From positions 1-64,000 of the forward strand of contig JAHFQV010000001.1 in assembly GCA_023259175.1 (NCBI GenBank): a stretch of 64,000 bases of DNA, in the 5' to 3' direction. Below, one piece after another: positions 29,504-37,956 of the stretch. The notes below the pieces were generated by a model that had not been told where the DNA came from, did no database searches, and saw only the letters and a list, made by a program, of their open reading frames with translations. The stretch's first letter is position 1. Each line of letters begins with the position of its first letter. The DNA comes from Oxalobacteraceae bacterium. Lineage in GTDB: Bacteria; Pseudomonadota; Gammaproteobacteria; Burkholderiales; Burkholderiaceae_D. The translations under genes were made by a program, and so were the position numbers.

Positions 29504-32453
29504 CATGTGTTTTTCCTCGCTTGCCCTCGGACAGGCTGTTGAGGGTTCGGTATTTGGACGTTCGACAAATGCACGCGTCAAAATTACATTACAAAATCTT
29601 GAGAACGGCAGTGTGCGGCAAATTGAGACCAATTCAGATGGCAGTTTTACCTTTTCCAAGGTGGCGCCAGGGCGTTATAAATTAATCTCAGAAGGGGTAA
29701 GCCGGGAGCTTGATGTTGCGATCGGTACGGGAACCGAAGTCAGGCTCGATACGGTCGCGCAAGTGGAAGTGAAGGGGTCGCGTTTGCATAGTGCGATTGA
29801 CGTTTCTAGCGTGGAAAGCAATGTGGTTTTTACGCAGAAAGAAATTCAATCCATGCCGATACCACGTAGCGCAACCGCGGTGGCGATGCTGGCACCCGGT
29901 ACGGTACAAGGCGATGCTGGCTTAGCCAATTTGCCTTCCTTCTCAGGGGCTTCTATTGCTGAAAATGGCTACTACATTAACGGCATGGATGTCACCAATA
30001 TTCGCAATTTCCTTTCCTATGCCAGCTTGCCATTTGATGCCATTGAGCAGCAGCAAGTGAAAACGGGGGGGTATAGCGCGGAGTATGGCCGTTCGCTCGG
30101 TGGCGTGATCGGTATCAGCACTAAGCGCGGAAGTAATCAATGGAAGGGCGGAGCCGCGATGGTATGGTCGCCTCAAGGTTTGAACGGGAACAGTTTTAAT
30201 ACCTACGATAAGGAGACCCTCGATAATCCAAATGGCTACTACCTATTTGGCGCCTACAACAAAAGTAATTCAACTGAAGTCAATGTCGATGTGGGTGGCC
30301 CATTAATTCGCGATAAGCTCTTTGTTTGGGGGATGTTGGTTACTTCGCGTAATAACTCCGATAGCTTTGGCAAAACATCGAGTTCTGCTTCAGAATCGGG
30401 TCGTCCCAATGGAGTAGTGAAAATCGACTATGTCCCAAATGGGAATCATCGTTTTGAATTAACCGCCATTACCAATCATAGTGAAACTAAGAGCTTTTCT
30501 TGGTTTAATCCAACTGGACAAAACTATGTAGCGCAGCATTTAGGTGATCCGCGTATTAGTTGGGACAAGTCATTGTCGAATATCTATATCGGCAAATACA
30601 CCGGCTATCTCACGGACGATCTGTCAGTCTCTTTGCTCACCGGAGCGACCAATGCCTATTACGGCTTGACCAAAGGTGCAGGAGCCTCGCGACCCTATGA
30701 CCCAAGTTGTCCGGCAGTGACCGGTCCACTCACAGGGCAGCGACAAGGTTGCTATGCTTGGCCTGCGGTTTCAACCCGCGATCCGAAAGCAGTGGAAAAC
30801 TTTGATAAGCGCCGTAACACCCGTCTCGATTTCGAATATCAATGGGGCAAGCATGCCCTGCGAGCAGGTATCGATAATCAAATCTTCGATTCTGCTGCGG
30901 CTGGGCGCGTCAATAGCTCAGGTGGGAAGTCCTATAGTTATGCCTTGTCGAAAGATGGCGCGGTGAATGGTGTTCCCAATACTGTGGCTAAAGGCGCGGA
31001 GTACGTGACGGTTTCCGACGGTTTTCAGAGCTCAGGAATTTATCGTGTGCTCAATAGTGCGACCTACCTCGAAGACAAATGGCAGGTGAATAAAAGCCTA
31101 GTTGCTTATGGTGGCTTGCGCTGGGAATCCTTCGATAATCGTAATTCCGACGGGGTGAGTTTCGTCAATAAGAAAAATCTTTTTGCGCCTCGTTTTGGTG
31201 CCGCTTGGGATGTCAATGGCGATGCCTCCTTCAAAATTTACGGTAACGCGGGACGCTATTTCATTCCCGTTGCATCCAATACGAATATCCGCGGAACACG
31301 GATTGAATACAGTGAAACCCGCTATTACACCTTCGCCGGAAAAGATGCGACTACGGCAGTGCCGAATGGTTTGAAAGAAATTGGTATGGCGCAGATCAAT
31401 GGCTCCGAAAGGCTGCCTAATCCTGCAACAGTGGCGGATCCAAACCTAAAACCGATGAACCAAGACGAGCTAATTTTGGGTTTGCAGCGTGCATTAAGCC
31501 CTTCGCTTTCTTATGGCGTGAAATATACCAAACGCCGCATCAATGCAGGCATGGACGACTACTGTGGTACCGCGCCGATTGCGAAATGGGCTAAGGAACA
31601 GGGCTATACCAAATTTGATTGGAAATCGCTGGCCGGTTGCGTCCTGATGAATCCGGGAGAGGATTTGACCTTGATGATGGACCTCAATGGCGATGGAAAA
31701 TTAGTACGCGGTACGATTCCTGCTAAGTACCTCGGGGTCGCAAAGTATGAGCGCTTGTATGATGCTTTGGAATTTTCCCTTGAGCGTCCGTTTGATGGAA
31801 AGTGGATGAGTGGCGCATCCTATGTTTGGTCTAAGAGTCGCGGTAGCGCTGAAGGATATGTGCAGTCAAATTTAAATCAAGGCGATGCGGGCATCACACA
31901 AGATTTTGATTTTGGTTCTTTCACGGACGGGGCTTACGGCTATCTACCCAATGATCGTCGCCATCAATTAAAGCTGTATGGCTTTTATCGATACAATGAA
32001 AATTGGGTCATGGGTATAAATTCTCGACTCAATTCGGGACGCGCCACGAGCTGTCTGGGTTATGTGCCGACCACCGTCCCCGATTATTTGGGCGCTAGCG
32101 GAACGACCAGTGGCGGTTCCGGTGCATACGGTAGTGCCTCGAGCTATTATTGCTTGAACAAAGACGGCGTAAGTGAGCTGCATCAGCGTGGTACAGGGCC
32201 TCGAACACCGTGGACTTCTCAGCTCGACCTATCACTGAACTATGTCAAAAAATTCGGCGATCAGACCTTGAATATTCAATTTTCTTTGGTCAATCTCTTT
32301 GACAGTCGTACTGTTCAGGAATGGCAGGAGCGTAGCGATTATAGTCGCGGCACCAGCAAAACACCGCCAGGCCGATTTAGTCAGAACTATCAAAACGCAT
32401 CGGTTGTACAGAGTCCGCGTTATCTCCGTATTTCTGCGCGTTATGAGTTCTAG
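29442..32453 (+). CDS. Oar-like TonB-dependent outer-membrane receptor with N-terminal carboxypeptidase-regulatory-like domain
   Basis: A 1003-residue outer-membrane protein. A signal peptide (about 1-30, ending SLALGQA) is followed by a beta-sandwich carboxypeptidase-regulatory-like domain (about 32-100, with NSDGSFTFSKVAPGRYKL), a plug with VKGSRLHSAIDVSSVESN and GYSAEYGRSLGGVIGISTKRGSN, and a long beta-barrel ending in YLRISARYEF with the C-terminal aromatic residue. This architecture is that of Oar-type receptors, whose substrates are mostly unknown. The ribosome-binding site is AAAGGA six bases upstream. It is monocistronic, converging on the second receptor gene. Confidence 0.93.
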   Translation: MKSHLKQRSAINYSIIALAISMCFSSLALGQAVEGSVFGRSTNARVKITLQNLENGSVRQIETNSDGSFTFSKVAPGRYKLISEGVSRELDVAIGTGTEVRLDTVAQVEVKGSRLHSAIDVSSVESNVVFTQKEIQSMPIPRSATAVAMLAPGTVQGDAGLANLPSFSGASIAENGYYINGMDVTNIRNFLSYASLPFDAIEQQQVKTGGYSAEYGRSLGGVIGISTKRGSNQWKGGAAMVWSPQGLNGNSFNTYDKETLDNPNGYYLFGAYNKSNSTEVNVDVGGPLIRDKLFVWGMLVTSRNNSDSFGKTSSSASESGRPNGVVKIDYVPNGNHRFELTAITNHSETKSFSWFNPTGQNYVAQHLGDPRISWDKSLSNIYIGKYTGYLTDDLSVSLLTGATNAYYGLTKGAGASRPYDPSCPAVTGPLTGQRQGCYAWPAVSTRDPKAVENFDKRRNTRLDFEYQWGKHALRAGIDNQIFDSAAAGRVNSSGGKSYSYALSKDGAVNGVPNTVAKGAEYVTVSDGFQSSGIYRVLNSATYLEDKWQVNKSLVAYGGLRWESFDNRNSDGVSFVNKKNLFAPRFGAAWDVNGDASFKIYGNAGRYFIPVASNTNIRGTRIEYSETRYYTFAGKDATTAVPNGLKEIGMAQINGSERLPNPATVADPNLKPMNQDELILGLQRALSPSLSYGVKYTKRRINAGMDDYCGTAPIAKWAKEQGYTKFDWKSLAGCVLMNPGEDLTLMMDLNGDGKLVRGTIPAKYLGVAKYERLYDALEFSLERPFDGKWMSGASYVWSKSRGSAEGYVQSNLNQGDAGITQDFDFGSFTDGAYGYLPNDRRHQLKLYGFYRYNENWVMGINSRLNSGRATSCLGYVPTTVPDYLGASGTTSGGSGAYGSASSYYCLNKDGVSELHQRGTGPRTPWTSQLDLSLNYVKKFGDQTLNIQFSLVNLFDSRTVQEWQERSDYSRGTSKTPPGRFSQNYQNASVVQSPRYLRISARYEF

Positions 32454-32482
32454 TTGATTTTGAGCGGAGCTTTGCGCTCGAT

Positions 32483-32511
32483 GTCGCCGTCGCACAAGTG
32501 TGCGCGGCGAC
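32483..32511. terminator. Bidirectional hairpin between the two convergent TonB-receptor genes
   Basis: GTCGCCG plus CGCACA on the left pair with TGTGCG plus CGGCGAC on the right around a two-base loop, with one bulged T: a 13-bp GC-rich stem in the 82-base gap between stop codons. No strong T run follows on either strand, so it may act as an mRNA 3' stabiliser or weak terminator. Confidence 0.6.
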
Positions 32512-32535
32512 TGGTGTGCTGACTTTAAATCTCGA

Positions 32536-34593
32536 CTAAAACCGATAAACCAGCTTAAGTCGTAAAGTACGCGGATCGGCGGGGTGTATGTGCCTATCTT
32601 CTTGTGCGCTCGTTTCGTTTTTGAGACGTGAAGTATATAAATATTCGGCGGCCGCTGCGTTTTGATTGGTTAGATTAAATCCCTCAAGTTCGAGTTGCCA
32701 GTTTTTTGAAAATTGATATGCGATGCGTGCATTAAGACTTGCTACCGCTTGCGCGCGCACCGTATTGGTTTCGTTCAAAGGACGTGGCCCAACATAGCGC
32801 CAGTGCAGCGCGCTCGACCAAGGTCCGAGCTTTTCGATATTGATGGAAAATTGTGCGACACCTTCAATCGCATCGCTCACATAATGGGCGTAGTTTTGTC
32901 CGTCAAATTGGCGCGCTTTGGCATAGGCAAGGGCTAGGCTAAGATTGAGCCAGGATAGTGCTTGAAGCTGTTGCGTAACTTCGATGCCGACACGTCGACT
33001 GGCAGCACCTGCTTCGGTGCTGCCGCGATCGCCCTGAAAATGCAGCTCGGAATCGAAATCAAGACGATACAGTGATGCCGACGACAGCCAGCCGCGCTGC
33101 CATTCGCCGCGCAGACCCAATTCAAATGAACGAGATGCGACCAAGCCGGGACTAGGCGTGCTCGGCTCGCCAGTTGTGACATCGATGTGCTGCGTGGTGG
33201 CACGCGCATCGTTACTGTGAAAGCCGCGCCCAGCACTGGCGAAGAGTTCGGTGGCACTGCCTGTTTCGGCGATTAAATTGAGATGCGGACTCCAGCGATG
33301 CGCGAAACTGTTGCCGCTATTTTCTATTCGATTACTATCAACAGCAAAGCGATAATAATCATCCCGTAAGCCCATTTGCGTGCGCAGCCATGAGTTCCAA
33401 CGGCTATGCGCTTGTAGGTAAAGTGCGACACTGCTTTCGTGAATCTGATCGCTGCGCACCGTGGCGAATACTTGCCTCTCCTGTGTCTTGTTTAGGGCAT
33501 TGGAAATGTGATCATCTTGCACTTGTGTGCCTAGGGTGATGTCAGTGCTGATATCGCTGTGATTGCGATGGGTATGCCATGTGCGTTGAAATTTAAATCC
33601 GCTGGTGATGCGGTCGTCGGGTTGGGCGATTTGATCGCCGCGTATCGGCTCCTCTAAAAAATAAGTAAAGTTGGAAAATAAAGCTAAATTTTGCTTGATG
33701 AGGTATGCACTCATCTGTGTCGCTTCATCGCTTGTTGTTCTGCGCCAAATACCGGAGAGCGAGATTCGCTGTGAGCGACCGCCATCGCTGGTATCCATGC
33801 TGTCGTAAGCATTTTTGAGTAAGCCTTGTGCGACAGCGCGCGTTGGAATCGCATCGCTCGCAGTCCATTGCGCTTGGCTTGCCATCAAGCTGATACTGGC
33901 ACCATTGTTCGCATAGCCCTGACTAAATTTCAGGAATCCATTGCGTTTTTGGTAGTGATCGGGCTGCAGAAAAGGGCCATTTTTATGGACACTTTCGATT
34001 GCGTAAAGCCAGCGCGCATTTTGATTTCCCTTGGACTCTATCGTATCGGCAAGGAGCACACGCGCATAGCCCAGTTCGCCTAAACTTGTACTCACGATAG
34101 CGCGCGGTAATTGTGTGCTGTAAAAAAGATCGGCACTGCCGGCACTGGAAAAATCGCCATTGCGCGCATCGAAGGCGCCCTTTTTGTAGTCAATACGTGC
34201 AATCAATTCGGGGATGATGAAGTTCAGATCGGTCCAACCCTGGCCGTGCGAATGACTGCGTTGATTGATCGGCATATCGTCCAGATTGCTACGTAAATCG
34301 GTGCCGTGATCGAGGTTCATGCCGCGCAAGAAAAATTGATTGGCTTTTCCTTCGCCGCTCGCTTGCATTACAACTACACCCGGTATCAATTCAAAAATAT
34401 CTCCTGGGCGATTGAGGTTCCACGTTTCTATATTTTTCTGCGTTATTGTACCTGCGCCCGCACTGTCGAATAAACCGAGTTGGCTGGCGCGGGTGCCGTC
34501 GAGTAAAACGCGATGCAAAATCGAGTCGTCCGCGCTAGCGAGTTGGGTTAACAGCGAGCTCGCCATAAGGTAGGCGTAGACACTTTTTTTCAT
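32536..34593 (-). CDS. TonB-dependent outer-membrane receptor
   Basis: A 685-residue receptor with a signal peptide (about 1-21, ending LASA), a plug (about 45-160) and a barrel ending in LRLKLVYRF. The plug contains NQFFLRGMNLDHGTDLRS and the histidine-bearing segment RSHSHGQGWTDLNFIIPEL, then KKGAFDARNGDFSSAGSAD, a pattern of a distinct receptor subfamily rather than a classical siderophore receptor. It is the last gene of a three-gene operon after the M1 peptidase and the DUF6702-like gene, beginning nine bases after the latter. The neighbours suggest uptake of a peptide, or of a metal complex released by proteolysis; this is inference. Confidence 0.92.
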   Translation of the reverse strand: MKKSVYAYLMASSLLTQLASADDSILHRVLLDGTRASQLGLFDSAGAGTITQKNIETWNLNRPGDIFELIPGVVVMQASGEGKANQFFLRGMNLDHGTDLRSNLDDMPINQRSHSHGQGWTDLNFIIPELIARIDYKKGAFDARNGDFSSAGSADLFYSTQLPRAIVSTSLGELGYARVLLADTIESKGNQNARWLYAIESVHKNGPFLQPDHYQKRNGFLKFSQGYANNGASISLMASQAQWTASDAIPTRAVAQGLLKNAYDSMDTSDGGRSQRISLSGIWRRTTSDEATQMSAYLIKQNLALFSNFTYFLEEPIRGDQIAQPDDRITSGFKFQRTWHTHRNHSDISTDITLGTQVQDDHISNALNKTQERQVFATVRSDQIHESSVALYLQAHSRWNSWLRTQMGLRDDYYRFAVDSNRIENSGNSFAHRWSPHLNLIAETGSATELFASAGRGFHSNDARATTQHIDVTTGEPSTPSPGLVASRSFELGLRGEWQRGWLSSASLYRLDFDSELHFQGDRGSTEAGAASRRVGIEVTQQLQALSWLNLSLALAYAKARQFDGQNYAHYVSDAIEGVAQFSINIEKLGPWSSALHWRYVGPRPLNETNTVRAQAVASLNARIAYQFSKNWQLELEGFNLTNQNAAAAEYLYTSRLKNETSAQEDRHIHPADPRTLRLKLVYRF

Positions 34594-34602
34594 GCTTAGG
34601 GC

Positions 34603-35100
34603 TTAATTAGCTAGCGCGCGTTCATGCACTGTGCGATCAAAGATCAAGGTGCTTAGCTTGCCATCGTGATGTAAGTTGGTGGTGTTGATTTGGTCTGCGA
34701 GAAAATCAGTCAGTAAGGCATTGTGCATAATAGATTCCGGCGCAATGCCCTGCTGTTCCGCTTCCTGAAAAATAAGCAGTGAATCGGGATCGAGTTGAAT
34801 ACCGACCCAATTGAGTTTCATTCTTTGTTGATTTTTGGTCTCAATAAAAAATTGCTTTTCGACGTATTGACGGAGTAAAGCCAAATCATCAGCATCATTA
34901 AAATTGATAGGATGTTGCACGATATTTTCGAGTAGCGCTTCAATATCGTGCGTCATTAAGGTGTGAATGATTTCGGTATTGCCCGTGCGCGGGTTCATGC
35001 TGACATCGGTGATGGCAGCATGAAAGCGATGCGCAAAAACCGCTGTACTGAAAGAGATCAGTACGGCGGTTGCAATGAAATTTCTAATTCCAGTTCGCAT
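34603..35100 (-). CDS. Small exported DUF6702-like protein
   Basis: A 165-residue protein with a signal peptide (about 1-25, ending AVFAH) so that the mature chain begins near HRFHAAITDVSMN. This opening, the alternating TEIIHTLMTHDIEALLE and LNWVGIQLDPDSLLIFQEAE fit the DUF6702 family as I know it, which is of unknown function and often accompanies M1 peptidases and TonB receptors. The start is taken as ATG 35100, six bases after the M1 stop; the frame is also open to a TTG two codons earlier. It is tightly packed in the operon and probably acts in the periplasm. Confidence 0.75.
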   Translation of the reverse strand: MRTGIRNFIATAVLISFSTAVFAHRFHAAITDVSMNPRTGNTEIIHTLMTHDIEALLENIVQHPINFNDADDLALLRQYVEKQFFIETKNQQRMKLNWVGIQLDPDSLLIFQEAEQQGIAPESIMHNALLTDFLADQINTTNLHHDGKLSTLIFDRTVHERALAN

Positions 35101-35106
35101 GGACAA

Positions 35107-37671
35107 TTAGGACGCGTCAGACTTCTTAGCCGAATCAGGCGCGGGCTTATTGTCGGGCTTATTGTCGGGCTTATTGTCAGGCTTACTGAGTTTCTTAGCT
35201 TTCACTTTCTTGAGTGTGTCTGGCGTTGCAGCAGGTTTGCCCGCGGCTGTTGGCTCTGTTTCTACCTTTGCTTCAGCTTGGGTCTCTGGTTTTCCTTCTG
35301 GCTTTGCTTCAGGCTTGCTATCCGGTTTGGTGGAGTCACTCGATTCGGTGCGTAAAGGTGTTTTGTAATCCTGCATCATGTCAGTGGGGGGCGGCATCGC
35401 TTTAAATAATTCTAGGCGCGATTGAGCGATTTTGCGCGGCCAAGCATTGTTATTGGTGTCGATGTCGGCCGTTTCTAAGTAGGGGTCTTGCGTCAAGCTC
35501 ACCATAGGCTCATCGGTGACGATCAGCTTGGTGATTTTTTTGGAGTTGTAACGCCATACTTCTGCAGGGATGCGCTCGACATATTTTTTGCCGCTCTTCA
35601 GTTCAATTTCCAAAATCAAGGGCATGACGAGACCGCCCACATTTGAGAAATCGACGAGGTAAAAATGTTTGCCCGATTTGAGCATTTCTTTTTCCCAGTC
35701 TTCCATTCCTTTGAACGATTCGTTGTAGGTATTACGGTCTTTGTTGGTCACCGTAAAATCATCATGTTCATTATAAAAATCTTTCAGGTCAGGATGCGCT
35801 TCAATGCGACGTGGTAGTACGCCACGATCATGTTGGTTGGCCATCGAAAGGGGTTCGGCTTCGCGTTGCGCACGTTTCCAAGCTTTTTCGATTTCTGGGT
35901 CTTTGGTGGACATGGTGTATTCAACGATGCCGTCTACGCTAATGTCGACCGGGTCGGTGGTGTAGAACCAACCGCGCCAGAACCAGTCTAGATCGGTGCC
36001 GGAGGCATCTCTCATGGTGCGGAAGAAGTCAGCCGGTGTTGGGCGTTTAAATTTCCAACGTTGCGCATATTCTTTGAAGGCGAAGTCGAATAATTCCCGT
36101 CCCAAAATCGTTTCGCGTAAGACGTGTAAAGCGGCCGCTGGCTTGGCGTAAGCATTGTTACCAAATTGTAGGAGCGAATCCGAATTGGTCATGATGGGCA
36201 CTTGGTTTTGACTGCGCATATAGTCAACAATGTAGCGTGGCTCGCCGCGGGTGCCAGGATAATTATCTTCCCATGCGTGTTCTGCTAAAGTTTGAACGAA
36301 GGTATTTAAGCCTTCATCCATCCATGTCCATTGGCGTTCATCGGAGTTGATCACCATAGGGAAATAATTGTGCCCAACTTCGTGAATAATCACGCCGATT
36401 AAGCCGTATTTGGTTCGCTTGGAATAGGTCAGTTCACCGGTTTTTTTATCCTTGGTCGGGCGCCCGCCATTAAACGAAATCATGGGATATTCCATCCCGC
36501 CTTGGGGGCCGTTTACCGATTGTGCGATGGGGTAAGGGTAGTCGAGTGAAAATTTATTGTACTGCTCTATCGTATGGATGATCGCTTGGGTTGAATATTG
36601 TCCCCACAATGGATTGCCTTCTTTGGGGTAGAAGGACATGGCTAAACCTGAACTGGTGCCCGATTTATAGCCTTGCGCATCCCATACGTATTTACGGGAT
36701 GAGGCCCACGCAAAATCACGCACATTCTTGGCTTTGAAGTGCCAAGTTTTTTCGCTGCTGGCATGCGTTTTTTCGGCCTCTTCAGCTTCTTTTTGGGTGA
36801 CGATGACGACCGGTTTGCTGGCCGTGCGTGCTTGCTTGAGACGTTCACGTTGGGTCGGCGTTAAGATGCTGTCGGCATTCTCGAGTTCACCCGTGGCCGC
36901 GACGACGTGATCGCTAGGGACGGTCAACTGTACGTCGTAGTCGCCGAACTCTAAAGTAAATTCGCCCGAGCCGAGAAATTGTTTGTGTTGCCAACCATAG
37001 ACATCATAGTAGGCAGCCATGCGTGGGAACCATTGGGCGATTTCAAAAATATCGTTTTTATCGTCTTTGAAAAATTCATAGCCATCACGTCCGCCCATCA
37101 CTTTGCCATTGCCGATGTTGTAGCTCCAATCGATTTGAAAGGCAAAGTCGCTATCGGGTTTTAAAGTTTGCGGCAAGTCGATGCGCATCATGGTGCCGTT
37201 GACGATGCTGTGTAGATTTTGCCCGTCTTTGGTTTTAACGCTCGCAATTTTAAAGCCACCATCAAAACTGCTATGCTCATTTAAGTAGCGCATTCCCTCG
37301 AATGTGATGGCATTGGGATTTTTCCACGCATCGCGTGATGGCAATGTGCGCGTGATGTTTGCATCAGAATTTGGACGGAAAATATTTTGGTCGAGTTGTA
37401 CCCAAAGATAATTCAAGCTATCCGGTGAGCGATTGTGATAGGTGATGGTTTCCGTACCTGTGATGGCTCGTTTGCTTTCATCTAAGCGCGCGCGGATTTG
37501 ATAATCGGCACGTTGCTGCCAGTAGGCGTGACCCGGAGCGCCGGAGGCTGTGCGAATCGACGTGGGTGTCGGTAAAACATCGCTGAGTTGACGGAATTTA
37601 TCGTCAAATGGATCTCCAGCGATAGCAGACATGCTCACGCATAGCAGCGTAAGGGAAATGGGTAAACGCAT
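35107..37671 (-). CDS. Exported M1-family zinc metallopeptidase with a repetitive charged tail
   Basis: An 854-residue gluzincin. A signal peptide (about 1-19, ending SAIAG) leads into the M1 beta-saddle, the substrate-binding GGMEYP and the zinc site HEVGH at 430-434, with the third ligand at E453 in WMDEGLN, exactly the HExxH-18-E spacing. The last 90 residues are a low-complexity tail rich in K, P, E and D ending in three KPDN repeats. The tail is unusual for the family and may bind the cell surface or ions. The first gene of the M1-DUF6702-TonB receptor operon. Peptide hydrolysis in the periplasm or outside is expected. Confidence 0.92.
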   Translation of the reverse strand: MRLPISLTLLCVSMSAIAGDPFDDKFRQLSDVLPTPTSIRTASGAPGHAYWQQRADYQIRARLDESKRAITGTETITYHNRSPDSLNYLWVQLDQNIFRPNSDANITRTLPSRDAWKNPNAITFEGMRYLNEHSSFDGGFKIASVKTKDGQNLHSIVNGTMMRIDLPQTLKPDSDFAFQIDWSYNIGNGKVMGGRDGYEFFKDDKNDIFEIAQWFPRMAAYYDVYGWQHKQFLGSGEFTLEFGDYDVQLTVPSDHVVAATGELENADSILTPTQRERLKQARTASKPVVIVTQKEAEEAEKTHASSEKTWHFKAKNVRDFAWASSRKYVWDAQGYKSGTSSGLAMSFYPKEGNPLWGQYSTQAIIHTIEQYNKFSLDYPYPIAQSVNGPQGGMEYPMISFNGGRPTKDKKTGELTYSKRTKYGLIGVIIHEVGHNYFPMVINSDERQWTWMDEGLNTFVQTLAEHAWEDNYPGTRGEPRYIVDYMRSQNQVPIMTNSDSLLQFGNNAYAKPAAALHVLRETILGRELFDFAFKEYAQRWKFKRPTPADFFRTMRDASGTDLDWFWRGWFYTTDPVDISVDGIVEYTMSTKDPEIEKAWKRAQREAEPLSMANQHDRGVLPRRIEAHPDLKDFYNEHDDFTVTNKDRNTYNESFKGMEDWEKEMLKSGKHFYLVDFSNVGGLVMPLILEIELKSGKKYVERIPAEVWRYNSKKITKLIVTDEPMVSLTQDPYLETADIDTNNNAWPRKIAQSRLELFKAMPPPTDMMQDYKTPLRTESSDSTKPDSKPEAKPEGKPETQAEAKVETEPTAAGKPAATPDTLKKVKAKKLSKPDNKPDNKPDNKPAPDSAKKSDAS
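35143..35178 (-). repeat. 12-bp minisatellite inside the M1 peptidase tail
   Basis: Three perfect copies of GGGCTTATTGTC (plus strand) at 35143-35154, 35155-35166 and 35167-35178, followed by a diverged fourth copy. Each encodes K-P-D-N, so copy-number change would keep the frame. Confidence 0.95.
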
Positions 37672-37956
37672 GGTGGCGACTCCGTGATTTAATTTTTAGG
37701 ATGGGTGTGTTCGGCGGATTTGAGCCAGCCCGAGCTTAAAAGTTCCCGGTGTCGCCGCTTGTGTTTAAGCTTGGGACAGGAAAAGTGTCGGAATTAAGCC
37801 TAAAGCCAGGGTTTTTAGGCGCTTTTCCTTGAGTTGCGCAGGCGATTCGTTTATATTTGTTGCAATGAATCAATGTTTGGGTTTGATGCGAAGTCTTGAG
37901 TTAGCTTTGCCTAAGGCCTAAGTTCCCCGCTCGAATTATTTTCTGATTAGCCGCCC
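37672..37956. other. Divergent intergenic region
   Basis: It separates the divergent M1 operon and the rod-protein gene and should hold both promoters; none is clear enough to mark. A hairpin GCCTAAA/TTTAGGC at 37798-37820 is the only structure seen. No ribosome-binding site is evident before the rod-protein ATG. Confidence 0.45.
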
